The notes below the pieces were generated by a model. That model was not told the DNA's origin. It saw nothing but the letters and a program-made list of their open reading frames with translations, and ran no database searches. DNA of 26,138 nucleotides from positions 1 to 26,138 of the forward strand of contig CYKH01000281.1 in the NCBI GenBank assembly GCA_001460835.1, in the 5' to 3' direction. Made by a program: the position numbers and the translations under genes. Shown in pieces: positions 24,143-26,138 of this stretch (positions are counted from its first letter, which is position 1; every line of letters begins with the position of its first letter). Source of the stretch: Bodo saltans (taxonomy: Eukaryota; Euglenozoa; Kinetoplastea; Eubodonida; Bodonidae).

Positions 24143-25474
24143 ATGCGTAAAAATGGCGTCGATCATGGCTCACATCACTTCATGCCCCCGTTGTTCAACC
24201 AGCGGTTGCGGTTTGTGACCGATCTGGTGGAGAGTAACGGAGTTCAATCCGTACTAGATGTAGGTTGCAGCGGAGGTCAGTTGCTGCATTTCCTCATTAT
24301 GTCATGTCGCCGCGAAAATTCGTTGCGCAGGTACGTTGGATTTGATGCGAGCCGAGATGCTCTTCATCGAGCCTCCGCATCGTTACCGACTTCGTTGTGC
24401 CCCACGGAACTCCTTTACTCGTGCGACATTAACTTTGTGGAAGGTGACATCTCTCTAGACGAAACGCGATTATCACGAGATGTATTGCAACTCTTGGAAA
24501 ACAAGTTTGAGCTGATCGCTTGTATCGAGGTGATTGAGCACGTTCCAAAGGCACGCTTGGGATCGTTTCTAACAACAATATTCGATTCTCTTTGCACAAT
24601 ATGCAATGCTCAGACTGTCGTTCTCACCACTCCAAATCGCGACTACAATTGGCTGTTTGGCTCGCAACAGCAGCTGCTTCGCCATGACGATCATAAATTT
24701 GAGCTCTCGCATGCTCAATTTGTAAGGCTATGCACAATCATTTACCGGCAGTTTTCTGGTTGGACTTTGGAATTTTCAGTAGTTGGAAGAGGCGCAACCC
24801 AGTGCGCCGTCTTTCGACGTGACGGTACAGTCCGTTTTTCGCAAGAAAATTGTATCCATATTGGTGAGTTCCAGCGGAAAGTAGAGTCAATCTTTGACGA
24901 TCTCGAGGATGCCGTTGTGCCCTCTCTTGAACTTGAAGAGATTGACGCGCCTCTTCGTATTTTCCGGGGTGTTGCAACTGTTGCGGCAGTTGATGTGTGG
25001 GAGCGTTTACGGCGTGCAACAGTTCAGTATGCGACGCGACTGCACCATGAGCGTCGCGTTGACATTATCGTGCTTCAGATAAACGATATTATCGCTTCGA
25101 CTGAACTCATTTCCGACCTCACGTTGACACCACTTGCACTTTACTCCGCAATGCAAAATCTTCAAAAGTCTCTCAGTTCAAGTAGCGGTCATGAGATATC
25201 ACGGTGTGGCAATTACCAATCCACATCCAATGCGAACTTCAACTGCTGCTGCACAGAATGGATTCTGGACTCGCAACATCTCGTTGAAAGTGCATTGGGG
25301 ATTACAACAATCGACTGGCTCAACGACACAGTTGCGATCGGCAAAACATTAGTCTTCGAGATTGCCATAACGCTCGCAAATTTAGGCTACTGTTTCCACG
25401 CTGGTAGTCCTGTCACGGTCGTATCGGACACCTCTCAACGACGACAGATCGTCGCCCAGTCTGATAATGCGTAA
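24143..25474 (+). CDS. HEN1: HEN1-type small-RNA 3'-terminal 2'-O-methyltransferase
   Basis: A 443-residue protein with the HEN1 methyltransferase domain. HEN1 enzymes transfer a methyl group from S-adenosylmethionine to the 2'-OH at the 3' end of small silencing RNAs and so protect them from uridylation and decay. Seen: SAM-binding LDVGCSGG (38-45); the metal-site motif CIEVIEHV, giving E-x-x-E-H (E129, E132, H133); LTTPNRDYN; and RHDDHKFE (180-187), which supplies the fourth metal-binding His. There are no double-stranded-RNA-binding or La-type domains in front, so it resembles the short animal HENMT1 form rather than plant HEN1. Residues beyond about 230 are unrecognised. The open frame runs up to a TTG at 24026, overlapping the previous gene, but the first ATG after the acceptor is 24143. 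Confidence 0.92.
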   Translation: MRKNGVDHGSHHFMPPLFNQRLRFVTDLVESNGVQSVLDVGCSGGQLLHFLIMSCRRENSLRRYVGFDASRDALHRASASLPTSLCPTELLYSCDINFVEGDISLDETRLSRDVLQLLENKFELIACIEVIEHVPKARLGSFLTTIFDSLCTICNAQTVVLTTPNRDYNWLFGSQQQLLRHDDHKFELSHAQFVRLCTIIYRQFSGWTLEFSVVGRGATQCAVFRRDGTVRFSQENCIHIGEFQRKVESIFDDLEDAVVPSLELEEIDAPLRIFRGVATVAAVDVWERLRRATVQYATRLHHERRVDIIVLQINDIIASTELISDLTLTPLALYSAMQNLQKSLSSSSGHEISRCGNYQSTSNANFNCCCTEWILDSQHLVESALGITTIDWLNDTVAIGKTLVFEIAITLANLGYCFHAGSPVTVVSDTSQRRQIVAQSDNA

Positions 25475-25799
25475 AATATCTGTCACTCTCGTCCAGAAAT
25501 GCAGTGAACGCTGACAGTTGCTGCAAATGCCACCGGGAACAGAAAAAAAAAACGCAGCATACAAAAAAAAAGAGTGGCATCTTGTGCTCATCGTTGAAAG
25601 TACCATCGGACATGGGAACAATTAACCTTTTTCAAAGAAAAAAAAGTCAGTACCTTTATTGAGGAAAGAGGACTCGGAGGAAAGGATCAGTACTCAATGC
25701 TCCCGCCCGGAGAGCGCGAAGATACGTCCTATCAAGTCGGTAAATCGTCAAGTACTCATTGTAGAGAAATCTACGCGAAGTGAAGCGAGAAACAGCTAA
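25475..25799 (+). other. Non-coding stretch with three A-runs after the HEN1 gene
   Basis: These 325 bases follow the HEN1 stop. They contain runs of 10, 9 and 8 adenines near 25543-25552, 25563-25571 and 25638-25645, then mixed sequence with stops in all + frames. There is a minus-strand open frame (25656-25952), but its upstream half is antisense to a better-supported + strand protein. I see no gene here that I can support. Confidence 0.5.
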
Positions 25800-26138
25800 C
25801 CCCCGCAAGCCCCACAACATCCGTTTCTGTCTAAACTGCACGCAATACGTTGGGACTTCAATGTGTGTTTGCGATGCGATATCAGACTCGTTCTGCCAAC
25901 AGAAGATGTGTATGTTGATGTAACCATCGCAAACGCAGCTTGCAAGACGCACGCAGGCAAACCACTATCCACCATTGAGCGAAACAAGACGCGAGAGAAA
26001 GAGGCAAGCTATCTCGAGCATGTTGCGGCACTGAACGGCCATTTGGTGGCATTCGTCGCAGAAGCGCGCGGGACACTAGCACCCGCTGCGTTGCACCTTT
26101 GCAAACGCCTTGACGCTTTACAGATTGTGAAGCAGTTC
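25800..26138 (+). mobile_element. Probable retroelement fragment, C-terminal part of a reverse-transcriptase polyprotein
   Basis: From just after a TAA at 25797-25799 a + strand frame stays open to the window end (113 codons) without any ATG. Its peptide includes RLVLPTEDVYVDVTIANAA, then a Lys/Glu-rich stretch ending in a Tyr, and then LVAFVAEARGTLAPAALHL. This order (an x-V-D-V-T-[IV] strand, a charged helix, then a G-x-x-x-x-F-V-x-E-x-x-G-x-x-x-P-A-A block) resembles the region downstream of the reverse transcriptase in non-LTR retroelements with a restriction-like endonuclease. The lack of a start, the upstream stop and the missing polymerase domain suggest a truncated or decayed copy, possibly continuing past the window. 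Identification is from pattern memory only. Confidence 0.45.

Noticed and set aside
25656-25952. Minus-strand open frame of 98 codons at the window end
   Set aside because: Its N-terminal half is antisense to the retroelement-like peptide. The remaining part is short and matches nothing I recognise.

Overview
The window reads as nuclear DNA of a kinetoplastid protist, most likely a free-living bodonid such as Bodo saltans. The species is an inference; the gene layout is seen directly. All twelve recognisable genes lie on the + strand. None needs an intron to give a full-length protein. They are separated by short gaps that usually hold a polypyrimidine tract followed by the first AG, a few to a few tens of bases before the start codon. 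That is the layout of a polycistronic unit processed by spliced-leader trans-splicing. I saw no tRNA, rRNA, CRISPR array or bacterial-type operon signals.

Layout. 2-3553: C-terminal part of a TOR-family PI3K-like kinase whose N-terminus lies outside the window. 4032-8658: a large IQ-motif, acidic-repeat protein whose N-terminus appears to sit in another frame. 8988-12755: a kinesin with an N-terminal MSP/VAP-like domain and a C-terminal PH-like domain. 12906-14774: a DNAJC2/zuotin ribosome-associated J-protein with two SANT domains. 14937-15713: a YIF1-family Golgi membrane protein. 15900-16472: a PRP38-family splicing factor, possibly frameshifted near its end. 16584-17315: a five-helix membrane protein. 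17555-18664: a disordered protein of unknown function. 18793-22572: a coiled-coil protein ending in leucine-rich repeats. 22779-23489: a theta-like glutathione S-transferase. 23641-24060: a small unrecognised protein. 24143-25474: a HEN1-type small-RNA 2'-O-methyltransferase. From about 25800 to the end there is what looks like a decayed retroelement C-terminus on the + strand.

The genes do not form one pathway. They cover growth signalling (TOR), cytoskeleton (kinesin, IQ protein, perhaps the coiled-coil/LRR protein), protein folding (zuotin), vesicle traffic (YIF1), RNA processing (PRP38, HEN1) and detoxification (GST). That mix is normal for a kinetoplastid transcription unit, so neighbours say little about function.

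The least expected items are: the MSP-kinesin-PH architecture with enlarged microtubule-facing loops; a gapless four-copy module in the IQ protein that joins an IQ motif to an FW-D-IR-E-AW block; a TOR kinase that has lost both FATC cysteines and the FRB tryptophan; a shared SILK-type motif in two otherwise unrelated proteins; and two places where a conserved-looking or well-placed coding segment lies one frame away from the main reading frame. Several long open frames begin at TTG or GTG. For those I moved the start to the first ATG after the predicted trans-splice site.
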